Position numbers and translations under genes: made by a program
Source of the DNA: JAXHUH01 sp034211175
GTDB lineage: Bacteria > Actinomycetota > Acidimicrobiia > Acidimicrobiales > CAIXPF01
Direction of reading: 5' to 3'
DNA: 20,759 nucleotides
NCBI GenBank assembly: GCA_034211175.1
Contig: JAXHUH010000180.1
Coordinates: 1-20,759, forward strand
Notes under the pieces: model-generated
Seen by the model: the letters and a program-made list of their open reading frames with translations, nothing else
Database searches by the model: none
Told to the model about the DNA's origin: nothing
Shown here: positions 1-7,275 of the stretch, piece after piece
Numbering within the stretch: position 1 is the first letter of the stretch
Layout: every line of letters begins with the position of its first letter

Positions 1-360
1 GGCGGCTGGTGCACGGTCCTGCTCCTGCGGTTCACGGTCCTGCCCTCGCTCGGTGTCGCCGACGCGATCGTCGCCGTGCCGGCCGTCGCCCTGCCGATCG
101 GGCTCGGCGCCCACCTGGCCCACGTCGATCGGGCCCAACCGGCGCGCACCCGACGCGTCGGCCTGGCGCTCGCGCTCCTCGCCGCGCTCGCCGGCGGGTG
201 GTTCGGCCTCGGCGCTGTCGGTGGCCTCGCCGCGGTGGCGACCACGACCCTCGGCGCGGCGGTCGGCGCCAACCTGGCGCTGGTCCTCGCCGACCTGGTC
301 GGCGAGTGGCGGGCGGGTCGCTCCTTCGTCTCGGCACCGATGGCGGAGGTGAGGGCATGA
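1..360 (+). CDS. Partial membrane protein, C-terminal part only
   Basis: The reading frame is open from the first base of the window to a TGA at 358-360, so the start lies outside and 119 residues are visible. The visible part is almost entirely hydrophobic: segments rich in Leu, Ala, Val and Gly at about residues 5-35, 52-70 and 72-100 are likely membrane helices, separated by a short polar loop with HVDRAQPARTRR. Its stop overlaps the ATG of the next gene (ATGA at 357-360), so the two are probably translated together. I do not recognise the family. Partnership with the DUF2306-like protein downstream suggests a two-gene membrane unit, but the function is unknown. Confidence 0.6.
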   Translation, partial: GGWCTVLLLRFTVLPSLGVADAIVAVPAVALPIGLGAHLAHVDRAQPARTRRVGLALALLAALAGGWFGLGAVGGLAAVATTTLGAAVGANLALVLADLVGEWRAGRSFVSAPMAEVRA

Positions 361-1196
361 CCAGCGCAGGAGCGCCACCAGCGCCGACCGCATCGGGCTC
401 CTGGCGCGGCACGACCGCGTTCTGGTGGCTCGCGCTGTCCGCCCTGGCGATCGCCGTGTTCGCCCCGCTGCCGTACCTGACGTCGTCGTTGCGGGAGCTG
501 GCGTCGAACGACTCGGGACTGGCCGACAACTACGTCGACCGGGCGATGTGGGTCCGGGCGGCGCTGTACGTCCACATCGTCGGCGGCGGGGTCGCCCTCG
601 CCCTGTCCCCGCTGCAGTTCGCCCGCCGGCTGCGGTCCCGGGCGCCGAGGCTCCACCGGGTCGTCGGCCGGGTCGCGTTCGGAGCGATCGCCGTCGGCGG
701 GGTCGCGGGGTTGGTGATCGCCCCGGTGAACGAGGCGGGCCTCGTCGGCGTCGCCGGCTTCGGTGCGCTCGGCGTGCTGTGGCTCTGGTTCGCGTGGCGC
801 GCCTACCGGGCCATCCGCACCGGCGACGTCGGGGCCCATCGCCGCTGGGCGGTGCGCACCTTCGCCATGACCTACGCGGCGGTGATGCTGCGGCTGTGGC
901 TCGGCGTGCTCATCGGGGCCCAGATCGGGTTGCTGGGAACGGCCGACGACCTGGCGTTCGACCGCGCCTACCTGCTCGTCCCGTTCCTGTGCTGGGTCCC
1001 GAACCTGATCGTCGCCGAACGCCGCCTCGCCCGCACCCCGACCCGAACCGGGGTACATCAACGACCACGACACGGAGAACCGGTCGTCGAGAACGGGTCG
1101 GTCGTGGAGCGTCAGCGGTGGGTGCCGCGGTCGTCGCCCCGCCAGGTCGGAGCGCCGACCGGGTCCCAGGCCCCGTCGCCGGGGCGCCAGGTGTAG
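357..1196 (+). CDS. DUF2306-like integral membrane protein
   Basis: The 279-residue protein starts at the ATG of an ATGA overlap with the preceding gene. After a short polar N-terminus there are about six to seven predicted membrane helices, beginning near residues 19-41. The pattern YVHIVGGGVALALSPLQF followed by LHRVVGRV, then a HRRWAVRTFA motif before a later helix, is what I know from DUF2306 membrane proteins, where conserved histidines and arginines sit at helix ends. No biochemical role is established for that family. The last 50 or so residues (from about 1045) are polar and low in complexity, and the final 85 bases overlap the convergent DUF427 gene. The tail may therefore be unconserved, or a frameshift may have removed an earlier stop. 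Confidence 0.7.
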   Translation: MTSAGAPPAPTASGSWRGTTAFWWLALSALAIAVFAPLPYLTSSLRELASNDSGLADNYVDRAMWVRAALYVHIVGGGVALALSPLQFARRLRSRAPRLHRVVGRVAFGAIAVGGVAGLVIAPVNEAGLVGVAGFGALGVLWLWFAWRAYRAIRTGDVGAHRRWAVRTFAMTYAAVMLRLWLGVLIGAQIGLLGTADDLAFDRAYLLVPFLCWVPNLIVAERRLARTPTRTGVHQRPRHGEPVVENGSVVERQRWVPRSSPRQVGAPTGSQAPSPGRQV

Positions 1197-1993
1197 GCGT
1201 TCGGGCCGCCGTGGGCCCACTTCGTGTCGGGCCGGTCGATCAGCTCGCCGTCGACCGCCAGGTCGACGAACTCGCCGAACGCGCACAGGTGGCCGGCGAT
1301 GCCGGCCACCGCGCGGAACGGCGCCTCGTAGGACCAGAACAGGTCGTGGTAGCGGAGGTCGCCGACGTCGACGTGCCAGTAGCTCGCCCGCCCCTTGTCG
1401 GGGCACTCGGTGAACGAGTCGCTCGGCACGAGCAGCTCGCGACGGACATCCAGCGGCGGCAGGTAGTAGCGGATCGGCCCGTTGGTCTCGATCAGGACGA
1501 CCGGGGACCGGGTGTCGGCCAGGACCGTGCCGTCGAGGATGATCTCGACGTGGCGGGACGACGCCAGCGCCTCGACTCGGCTGTACGGGTCTCGGGGGTG
1601 GACCCGGATCTCCTCGTCCTCCTGGAACCAGGCGTCCATCACGTTCCACTCGAACGAGACGAACCCCCGCAACGACGGGCACGACGGCGGCGTCTGCGGG
1701 TGGTCCCAGGCGGCCGAGTCGATGGTTCGCCGGCCGGTGTCGAGGTCCCACCAACGCGCCGGGCCCCGCGCCGCGGTGTCGGTCGAGCGGCCGTTGGCGG
1801 TCATCCGGTCGGCCCGCACGTCATCCCACGGCAGGTACCAACGGGGCGTGAACCCGACCTCGAAGAGCAGCACCGCCCGCTCGCTGTCGACCACGTAGAC
1901 GCCGTCGACGAGCGCCCGTACCCGGCGACGGGCCGGCTCGAGCGCGACCGCATGCTCCTCGGGAACGACCCCCGGTCCCTTCACCGCGCCCAT
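1112..1993 (-). CDS. Tandem DUF427 domain protein
   Basis: This 293-residue soluble protein contains two copies of the DUF427 fold. The first is at about residues 20-120, with RVRALVDGVYVVDSERAVLLF followed by PRWYLPWDDV. The second is at about 145-240, with HVEIILDGTVLADTRSPVVL followed by IRYYLPPLDV, then a CPDKGRASYWHVDVG segment. Each copy has the family hallmark of a short beta-hairpin containing a DGxxxxDS/T turn and an aromatic YLP motif before a Asp-Val pair. The molecular function of DUF427 is not established. The start is the ATG at 1993, with GGAGAG just upstream. No signal peptide or membrane helix is visible. Its 3' end overlaps the convergent membrane gene. Confidence 0.8.
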   Translation of the reverse strand: MGAVKGPGVVPEEHAVALEPARRRVRALVDGVYVVDSERAVLLFEVGFTPRWYLPWDDVRADRMTANGRSTDTAARGPARWWDLDTGRRTIDSAAWDHPQTPPSCPSLRGFVSFEWNVMDAWFQEDEEIRVHPRDPYSRVEALASSRHVEIILDGTVLADTRSPVVLIETNGPIRYYLPPLDVRRELLVPSDSFTECPDKGRASYWHVDVGDLRYHDLFWSYEAPFRAVAGIAGHLCAFGEFVDLAVDGELIDRPDTKWAHGGPNAYTWRPGDGAWDPVGAPTWRGDDRGTHR

Positions 1994-2142
1994 CCATCTC
2001 TCCGATCCCCGTCCGGCAGCATCGTCATCTCGTGCCAGTGTCGTCCGCTGTCGCTCCCACGCGCCGCCGGCCGCTTGCGAAGCGCTCCGAACAGATCAAA
2101 GGAAAGCCCGCGTTCACCGGTTCGTCGCACACTGTTCCGAAC

Positions 2143-2162
2143 CATTTCAAATGAACGTACGT
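2143..2162. promoter_or_regulatory. Pair of short palindromes in divergent intergenic region
   Basis: The 284-base gap between the divergently transcribed DUF427 gene and the small membrane protein contains CATTTCAAATG (2143-2153) and ACGTACGT (2155-2162). Both are exact palindromes and lie in the most AT-rich part of the gap. They could be an operator. No regulator is identified and the sites are short. Confidence 0.25.
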
Positions 2163-2277
2163 GCAGAGAGCGAGCGCGTGTAAGCCCAGCTCAGACGGCG
2201 CGTTCAGGGCCGGCACCGATCCCGGGACGCGACTAACGTCCGCCACGTCTCGATGCACGCGCCGCGGAGGCCGGAAC

Positions 2278-2763
2278 ATGAGCACGTTGCCCAAGATCGT
2301 TGCGATCATCACGATGGTCGCAGGCGCGATCATGGCGGTCGTCGGTGTCACCACCTTCCTGCTCGTCCAACGCGAGCTCGCGGACGAGAACGTCACCGTG
2401 GCGGATGACGCCGAGAACTTCGCCGGCGAGCCGGTCGAGGGCCCGTTCACGGCGTACGCCCAGGCGACGGTCATCAAGGACCACGCCATCGAGGCCGGCG
2501 GTGGGCTGACCTACGCCGAGCTCGACCGCGAGGACCCGGCCCGCGACACCGTGATGAACGCCTCGTTCCTCCGGGCCTCGCTGTTCACGTCGGTCGTGGC
2601 GTTCGGCGTCTCCGCACTGCTGGTCGGCCTGGGCCTCCTCGTCATCCTGATCGGCCTCGGGATGTTCGCACTCGACCGTCGGGGCGCCATCGTCATCGGT
2701 GACACGGCGTCGACGACCCGGTCGCCGGCACCAGCGGAGGAGACGGCCGCCGCCCCGGCCTGA
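2278..2763 (+). CDS. Small two-helix membrane protein, family often mislabelled LigA
   Basis: This is a 161-residue protein starting at an ATG preceded by GGAGG at a good distance (2266-2270). Helix one spans about residues 6-28 and helix two about 100-132. Between them is a roughly 70-residue polar segment containing ADENVTVADDAENFAGEPV and AELDREDPARDTVMNASFLR, both of which I recognise from a conserved actinobacterial membrane protein group. Databases frequently call this group aromatic ring-opening dioxygenase LigA. Nothing here resembles a dioxygenase: there is no metal-binding site and the protein is a membrane hairpin with an extracytoplasmic loop. TAACGT at 2234-2239 could be a -10 box. 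The Ala/Pro-rich tail is disordered. Function unknown. Confidence 0.8.
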   Translation: MSTLPKIVAIITMVAGAIMAVVGVTTFLLVQRELADENVTVADDAENFAGEPVEGPFTAYAQATVIKDHAIEAGGGLTYAELDREDPARDTVMNASFLRASLFTSVVAFGVSALLVGLGLLVILIGLGMFALDRRGAIVIGDTASTTRSPAPAEETAAAPA

Positions 2764-2906
2764 TCGCTCCGCCGCAGCGGCCCGTGGGCTCGGCCCGGGC
2801 GGGCGCTCGGCTCAGCGCGAGGCGGGGACGCGGGACGACTCGGCCATGCGCCACTGGAGCCGCGAACGGGCGTCGGGGCAACGGTCGGTGCGTCGACGTG
2901 CTTCTG

Positions 2907-3179
2907 TCAGCGGCGGCCGGTGCCGCGGCGGATCGGGATGGTGCGGCCCTTGGCCTTGTCCGCCGTGGCCCGCCGTCGGCGCGGTGCCGGGCGGCGGGCC
3001 ACCGTCGTGACCGCGGTGACGTTGCCGAGCGGGGCCGTGACGTCGGCCTCGCGACCGTTGATCGAGGCGGTGAAGCGGATGTACCGGCCGTGGTCGTGGA
3101 CCGCCAGCCGGCTGACCGGTCGATGCCAGACGCCGTCGACCAACACGCCCTCGATCTCGCTCAGGCGATGGCCGAACAT
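2907..3179 (-). CDS. Small basic protein of unknown function
   Basis: A 90-residue reading is possible from the ATG at 3179. A GTG eight codons earlier (3203) is an alternative, and a GGAGGAGG string lies between the two but is rather far from the ATG. The first 55 residues look like a folded beta-rich domain (GVLVDGVWHRPVSRLAVHD, then YIRFTASINGREADVTAPLG). The last 30 are a basic Arg/Lys/Pro tail that could bind nucleic acid. Codon use matches the neighbours. I do not recognise a family, and the start is uncertain. Confidence 0.45.
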   Translation of the reverse strand: MFGHRLSEIEGVLVDGVWHRPVSRLAVHDHGRYIRFTASINGREADVTAPLGNVTAVTTVARRPAPRRRRATADKAKGRTIPIRRGTGRR

Positions 3180-3261
3180 CTTGCGCTCGGGGCCCTCCTC
3201 CACAACCTGAATGGTCGTCGCGAGAACGCCGTTGCGCAAGTGATCACGAGCCCCGCGGCGG

Positions 3262-3561
3262 TCAGGTCTCGGCGAGGACGGCGTCGAGCTTGCGGCAGCC
3301 GTCCTGGACACCCGCCTCCATCCCGCTGGCCACGAACGCGTCGCGAGCCTCGAACGAGTCGACGAGCGAGGTCGTGGTGAGGAGCGTGCGACCGCCCGTG
3401 CGGCGGTCGAAGTGGTCGATCTCGGCGATGGTGTCGTCGGGTCCGATCCAACGACCGAACAGCTCGGGGTCGCAGTGGGCCCGGAAGACCCGGTCCGGTG
3501 AGGCGTCGAACGTGCGAGTTGACGCCGGCGCGCCAGCGTCGTCAACCGTTCGGTTGAACAT
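3262..3561 (-). pseudogene. AHSA1/SRPBCC family relic with internal deletion
   Basis: The frame encodes 99 residues from the ATG at 3561. The N-terminal half (TRTFDASPDRVFRAHCDPELFGRWIG, then AEIDHFDRRTGG) is typical of the Activator of Hsp90 ATPase homologue 1 branch of the SRPBCC superfamily. The C-terminal half (GRTLLTTTSLVDS, FEARDAFVASGMEAGVQDG, KLDAVLAE) is the typical end of the same domain. In normal members of about 140-160 residues these halves are separated by about 60 residues that form the central beta-strands of the ligand pocket. Here they are joined in frame at a TGGRT sequence. The product would lack the middle of its helix-grip fold, so I call it a relic. It is divergent from the YunG-like gene. 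No ArsR partner, common for this family, is present. Confidence 0.7.
3542..3557. promoter_or_regulatory. Operator-like inverted repeat at the AHSA1 start
   Basis: The sequence TCAACCG-TT-CGGTTGA is a perfect inverted repeat with seven-base arms. It covers codons 2-6 of the AHSA1 relic and lies about 95 bases upstream of the YunG-like gene. AHSA1/SRPBCC genes are often paired with ArsR-type repressors that bind short dyads of this kind, so it may be a leftover operator. That reading is inference. Confidence 0.35.
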
Positions 3562-3653
3562 GCCGGCGGGAGTGTCACAGGGCGTCGGTAGGGTCCGGCG
3601 CACGAGCACGAGCGCAGGTCGCCGCCACTGGTGGCCCCGATCGGAGGCACCCG

Positions 3654-4106
3654 ATGTCGAGTCCCGTCGCACCCGAGCAGCTGTTCGACGCCCTGCGGAC
3701 GAGCTGGACACGGTCGACCAGCGCCGATCCCGACCGCTGGTCGGCGACGAACCCGGCCCGGGGGCAGTGCGACGTCACCAGCCTCGTCGTGCTCGAGCAC
3801 CTCGGCGGCGATCTCCGGCTCGGCCGGGTGTTCGTCGGCGGGGAGCAGACCGAGCACCACTACTGGAACGTCCTGGCCTCGGGCGAGGTGATCGACCTGA
3901 CCAGCGAGCAGTTCGGGCCCGAGGAGGTCGTCCGCGACGCCGAGGTCGTCACCGGGGCGTTCGTGCGGGCCAACTACCCGGACATGAAGCCCGACATCCG
4001 CCAGCGCCTCGCGGTCCTCCGCCGATCGACGGCCGCCCGTCTCGGCACCGGCTTCGACCCGGCCTTCCTCGGCCACGACGCCGAGGTCGTTCGCGGCGCC
4101 GCCTGA
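3654..4106 (+). CDS. YunG-like protein
   Basis: This is a 150-residue soluble protein starting at an ATG preceded by GGAGG with a six-base spacer (3643-3647). The pattern of an N-terminal LFDALRTSW helix, NPARGQC (Cys39), HHYWN (His69) and VIDLTSEQF (Asp81) is what I know from YunG-type proteins. The ordered Cys, His and Asp resemble a papain- or transglutaminase-like triad, which would fit an amidase or peptidase role, but activity has not been shown to my knowledge. TAGGGT at 3589-3594 could be a -10 box. The gene stands alone, divergent from the AHSA1 relic and convergent with the membrane gene downstream. Confidence 0.7.
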   Translation: MSSPVAPEQLFDALRTSWTRSTSADPDRWSATNPARGQCDVTSLVVLEHLGGDLRLGRVFVGGEQTEHHYWNVLASGEVIDLTSEQFGPEEVVRDAEVVTGAFVRANYPDMKPDIRQRLAVLRRSTAARLGTGFDPAFLGHDAEVVRGAA

Positions 4107-4112
4107 GCCGCC

Positions 4113-4973
4113 TCAGGCGGCAGGGGGCAGCTCGAGGACGATCGGCTCCGACGCACGCCCGGACGGGTCCATCACCGCGATCTCGGCCTCACCGGCGGGG
4201 AGGTCGTCGAGCGGGAGGTCGACGACGAGTCGATCGCGCTCGAGCGTCGTCGTACGTGCCCGTCCGCCGACGCGCACCGCGCTGCGGTCCGTGAAGCCGC
4301 TCCCGCTGACGGTCAGCCGTGCGCCGGTGGCGGACGGGGTCACGGTGACCGCACCGATGACCGGCAGGTCGTCGACGAGCTTGTCCGCGCGGGCCCGGTC
4401 CTTGGTGTTGGCGAGCACGGCCTCGAAGACCTCCTCGAGCTTGTCGGCCGCGGTCTTCGAGAACCAGCCGGCGAGCCCGGCGAGCGCCGCCACCGTGTAC
4501 GGGTTGAACGTCCTCGGGTCCGCGCCCGCGCCGTCGGTGCCGAGCGCCAGCAGGCCGCCGAGGCCGGCGACGACCAGCACCAGCGCGACCGCGGCGCCGA
4601 CGAACGGGCGCAGCAGATACCACCACATCCACGAGAGCCGGAACTGGCGGTTGCCGACGAAGGTCGTGAACGACGTCGCCGCGTGAATGAAGCTGCCGAC
4701 CGCGCCGAACGTCAGGATGAGTGCGAGGTACACCTGGCCGGGTGTCGGGCTCGACCGGAGCGTGAACAGCACGAGGTCGGGTACGGCCGGGTCGACGGCA
4801 CCGGGCTCGTCGGCGGCGACCGCCTCGACGACGGGCCAGAGCCGCCAGACGACGTGGACGAGCACCGCGGCGACGCCGACGAGGCCCACACCGAGCGCGG
4901 CCACCGTCGTCGCCGGCGTCCACCGCCATCGCCGCGCCGCGGCCGCCGGCCGCGCCACTGGTTCGTCCGCCAT
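4113..4973 (-). CDS. Membrane protein with C-terminal IPT/TIG-like domain
   Basis: The protein has 286 residues from the ATG at 4973. That start is chosen because the codons upstream are Arg-rich and unlike a protein, though there is no clear ribosome site. Membrane helices are predicted at about residues 22-46, 80-102, 122-148 and possibly 165-178. They are followed by a charged amphipathic stretch (DKLEEVFEAVLANTKDRARADKLVDDLP) that may form a helix or coiled coil. The last 80 residues (VTVTPSATGARLTVSGSGF, AVRVGG, DRLVVDLPLDDLPAGEAEIAVMDPSG) read as an immunoglobulin-like IPT/TIG domain. The side of the membrane carrying this domain depends on helix count. Function unknown. A sensor or anchoring role would be speculation. 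Confidence 0.6.
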   Translation of the reverse strand: MADEPVARPAAAARRWRWTPATTVAALGVGLVGVAAVLVHVVWRLWPVVEAVAADEPGAVDPAVPDLVLFTLRSSPTPGQVYLALILTFGAVGSFIHAATSFTTFVGNRQFRLSWMWWYLLRPFVGAAVALVLVVAGLGGLLALGTDGAGADPRTFNPYTVAALAGLAGWFSKTAADKLEEVFEAVLANTKDRARADKLVDDLPVIGAVTVTPSATGARLTVSGSGFTDRSAVRVGGRARTTTLERDRLVVDLPLDDLPAGEAEIAVMDPSGRASEPIVLELPPAA

Positions 4974-5079
4974 CGCGTTCCGCCTGCCCGCCGAGCTGTC
5001 CCGTCGCCCGTACCTGTCGGCACGAACCCGCCGGCCATCACCTCGAACGACCCTCAGAGCGGACCGATGGCGGCCGGCC

Positions 5080-5505
5080 TCAGGCGGGTCGCACCTCGGC
5101 CCGGGACTGCTCGACGAGCTCGGCGCCGGGCAGCGCCCACCACCACGCGTAGCTGAGGCCGCCGTCGTCGAGGCCGATGACGATGCGGGCGGAGAGGGCG
5201 GTGAAGGCATCGTCGGACTCGAACACACCCGGGGAACGCTCACCGAGACGGACGACGCCCGGGATCTCACCGCACAGGACCCACAGCGACAGCTCACCGG
5301 TCGCCGCATCCGGGGCGACCAGGGTGCGTTCCCGGTGCTGGAGGCCCTGGGCGTCCGACCACGCCTCGTAGCGCACCTCGACCCCGAGGTCGTCGGGCAT
5401 CCGACCGAGCTCGATGCGGGCGACGAACGGGCCGCTCTCGGGGCCGTCGCCGCGGCCGAGGTGCACGCCGCAACGCTCGCGGAGCGCGTCGAGGGTGGGG
5501 TTCAT
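5080..5505 (-). CDS. Hypothetical soluble protein
   Basis: This 141-residue protein starts at an ATG placed six bases after TAGCGT, as expected for a leaderless transcript. Alternating hydrophobic strands (FVARIELG, GVEVRYEAW, LSLWVLCGE, VVRLGE, ALSARIVIGL, LSYAWWWAL) suggest a small beta-barrel or beta-sandwich. The layout faintly recalls calycin-type lipid or heme carriers, but I cannot point to a diagnostic motif. It lies ten bases after the MFS gene on the same strand and also has its own promoter. Function not recognised. Confidence 0.6.
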   Translation of the reverse strand: MNPTLDALRERCGVHLGRGDGPESGPFVARIELGRMPDDLGVEVRYEAWSDAQGLQHRERTLVAPDAATGELSLWVLCGEIPGVVRLGERSPGVFESDDAFTALSARIVIGLDDGGLSYAWWWALPGAELVEQSRAEVRPA

Positions 5506-5511
5506 GGCCGG

Positions 5512-5517
5512 ACGCTA
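5512..5517 (-). promoter_or_regulatory. Leaderless-type -10 box of the 5505 gene
   Basis: On the minus strand TAGCGT is followed by exactly six bases (CCGGCC) and then the ATG at 5505. This is the TANNNT spacing typical of leaderless actinobacterial transcripts. The first three bases of the box are also the TAG stop codon of the upstream MFS gene (5515-5517). Confidence 0.5.
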
Positions 5518-7002
5518 GTGGAGAGCTCCCGTCGCCGCCGGCGCGACGTCCGGTGCCTCGACGCGGCCCGAGACGGCGGCGCCGAGGGCGGCGAGTGTCC
5601 CGGCGACGGCGAGGCCGGCGGTGTAGGCGAGCACGGCCGAGCGGGGTTCGAGCACCGCGAACAGCGCACCGCTGAGCGCCAGGGTCACGGTGGTGGCGAG
5701 TGCGTCGGCCAGCTGCAGCGACGAGCTGTTGGCGCCCTGCTCGGCGACCGGCGACAGCCCGAGCATCAGCACCGACAGCGTCGGGAACAGCAGTCCCATG
5801 CCGAAGCCGGCGACGCTCCATCCGGCGACGCCGACGACGACCGGCACCGCGGGAACGACCAGGAGGGCGACGACGGCGATCCCCGCGGCGATGGCCGTGT
5901 ACCCGATCCGCAGGCGTCGGACCGCGGTGAGGCGTTGGCCGGGGCCGCCCTGGTACCAGGACGCAGCCGACCAGGAGAGGGCGCCGACCGTGAGGATCGA
6001 CCCGGCCGCCGCGGCCGAGAGCCCCCGTTCGCGATCGAGCAGCAGCGGGAGGAACACCTCGCCACCGAAGAACGCCGCGGCGGCGACACCGCGGAGCGCG
6101 AAGACGGCGGGCAGGCCCCGTGCCGCCCGGCCCGTACCGGCGGGGAGCAACCGACGGGCCGCCACGCCGACGGCGACGACGCCAACTCCGATGGCGACGG
6201 CACCGAGCGGGGTCAGCTCGTGGCCGGCGATGTGGAGCACACCGGCGCCCAGAGCGGCGAGGACCGCCCACCCGACGACCGACCTTCCCGCCTCACGCGC
6301 GGCCTGCGGCTCGGCGTCCGGTCCCGCGGGCGCGCCGGCGGGATGTGAGGCGGCGAGACGCAGCCCGGGGCGAACCGCCAGCGCGGCGGGGACCACGAGG
6401 AGGGCGACGAGAAGGAACACCCAGCGCCAGCCGAGGTGGGTGACGACGAGCCCGGCGAGCAGCGGCCCGACGACCGCTGGCACGACCCACGCCGCGGCGA
6501 GCGCGGCGAACACCTTGGGGCGCAGCTCCTCGGCGTAGACGTGACCGACGAGCACGTACAGGGCGACGGTGACGACGCCCGAGCCGAGGCCCTGCACCGC
6601 ACGACCGAGGACGAGCACCGACATCGTCGGGGCCAGTCCGGCCACGACGAGCCCGGCGACGAACGTCGTGACACCGACGGCGATCGGTCGAGCGGGGCCG
6701 GCCCGGTCGCTCCACGGCCCGGCCGCCGCCATCCCGACGAGCGCGGTGGCCAGGGTGGCGCCGAACGCGACGGCGTAGCGCGACACCCCGTCGAGCGCCT
6801 CGGCCACGGTCGGCATCGCCGTGGCGACGGCCATCGACTCGAACGCGACCAACGTCACCAGTGCGACCGCACCGATGGTCGTGGCCCGCAACGCCGGGCT
6901 CAGGACACTCGCAGCGCCCGCGCCCGCCACAGGGGTGTCGTCATCGACCGGCGCCGCCGCCGGCTCATCGAGCGGGGCACTCCCGCCACTCGTCATCGTC
7001 AT
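5515..7002 (-). CDS. MFS drug-efflux-type transporter
   Basis: This is a 495-residue polytopic membrane protein of the major facilitator superfamily, most like the DHA2 (EmrB/QacA) multidrug exporters, with 12-14 predicted helices. The polar N-terminus (residues 1-35) is followed by the first helix, with TLVAFESMAVATAMPTVAEAL matching the usual helix-1 pattern. A motif-A-like loop GPWSDRAGPARPI follows helix 2, RAVQGLGSGVV is motif B, and VVPAVVGPLLAGLVVTHLGWRW corresponds to motif C of proton antiporters. The substrate cannot be read from the sequence. ATG codons at 7002 and 6996 are both possible starts. The promoter has a 19-base spacer with a dyad, suggesting MerR-type control. The TAG stop overlaps the promoter of the next gene. 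Confidence 0.88.
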   Translation of the reverse strand: MTMTSGGSAPLDEPAAAPVDDDTPVAGAGAASVLSPALRATTIGAVALVTLVAFESMAVATAMPTVAEALDGVSRYAVAFGATLATALVGMAAAGPWSDRAGPARPIAVGVTTFVAGLVVAGLAPTMSVLVLGRAVQGLGSGVVTVALYVLVGHVYAEELRPKVFAALAAAWVVPAVVGPLLAGLVVTHLGWRWVFLLVALLVVPAALAVRPGLRLAASHPAGAPAGPDAEPQAAREAGRSVVGWAVLAALGAGVLHIAGHELTPLGAVAIGVGVVAVGVAARRLLPAGTGRAARGLPAVFALRGVAAAAFFGGEVFLPLLLDRERGLSAAAAGSILTVGALSWSAASWYQGGPGQRLTAVRRLRIGYTAIAAGIAVVALLVVPAVPVVVGVAGWSVAGFGMGLLFPTLSVLMLGLSPVAEQGANSSSLQLADALATTVTLALSGALFAVLEPRSAVLAYTAGLAVAGTLAALGAAVSGRVEAPDVAPAATGALH

Positions 7003-7010
7003 GGCGCCGG

Positions 7011-7041
7011 ACGCTACGACCTCGACCTTCCTTCAGGTCAA
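7011..7041 (-). promoter_or_regulatory. MerR-type promoter candidate for the MFS transporter
   Basis: On the minus strand TTGACC (7036-7041) is a good -35 box and TAGCGT (7011-7016) a -10 box, separated by 19 bases rather than the usual 17. A dyad GACCT-N6-AGGTC (7024-7039) overlaps the -35 and the spacer. A long spacer with a dyad inside is the hallmark of promoters activated by MerR-family regulators. The -10 box ends eight bases before the ATG. Confidence 0.45.
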
Positions 7042-7275
7042 GCACGTTTGCCGCGATCGGCCCCACCAAGCGACACCGAACCGATCCGGTACGCGTCTGC
7101 GGGACCAGCCGGTCTCATGAACGCTGACCGACCCGACTCGTCGGGGCGGTCTTGGCGGCTCGAGGGACGAATGACGAAGTCCGACGAGGACCGATGACCC
7201 AGAGAGCTTCTCGTGATGTTCCATACCCTTTCGATGGAGTGGCGCACGGTGGCGCCCAGAACCGGCAGGAGCACC

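Noticed and set aside
425..2236. 603-codon plus-strand frame spanning three genes
   Set aside because: It crosses two well-supported genes on different strands and reads as Arg/Pro/Val-rich filler.
7213..7275. Earlier ATG for the lipoprotein gene
   Set aside because: It would place 21 polar residues before the signal peptide; the ATG at 7276 has a ribosome-binding site and gives a normal lipoprotein signal.
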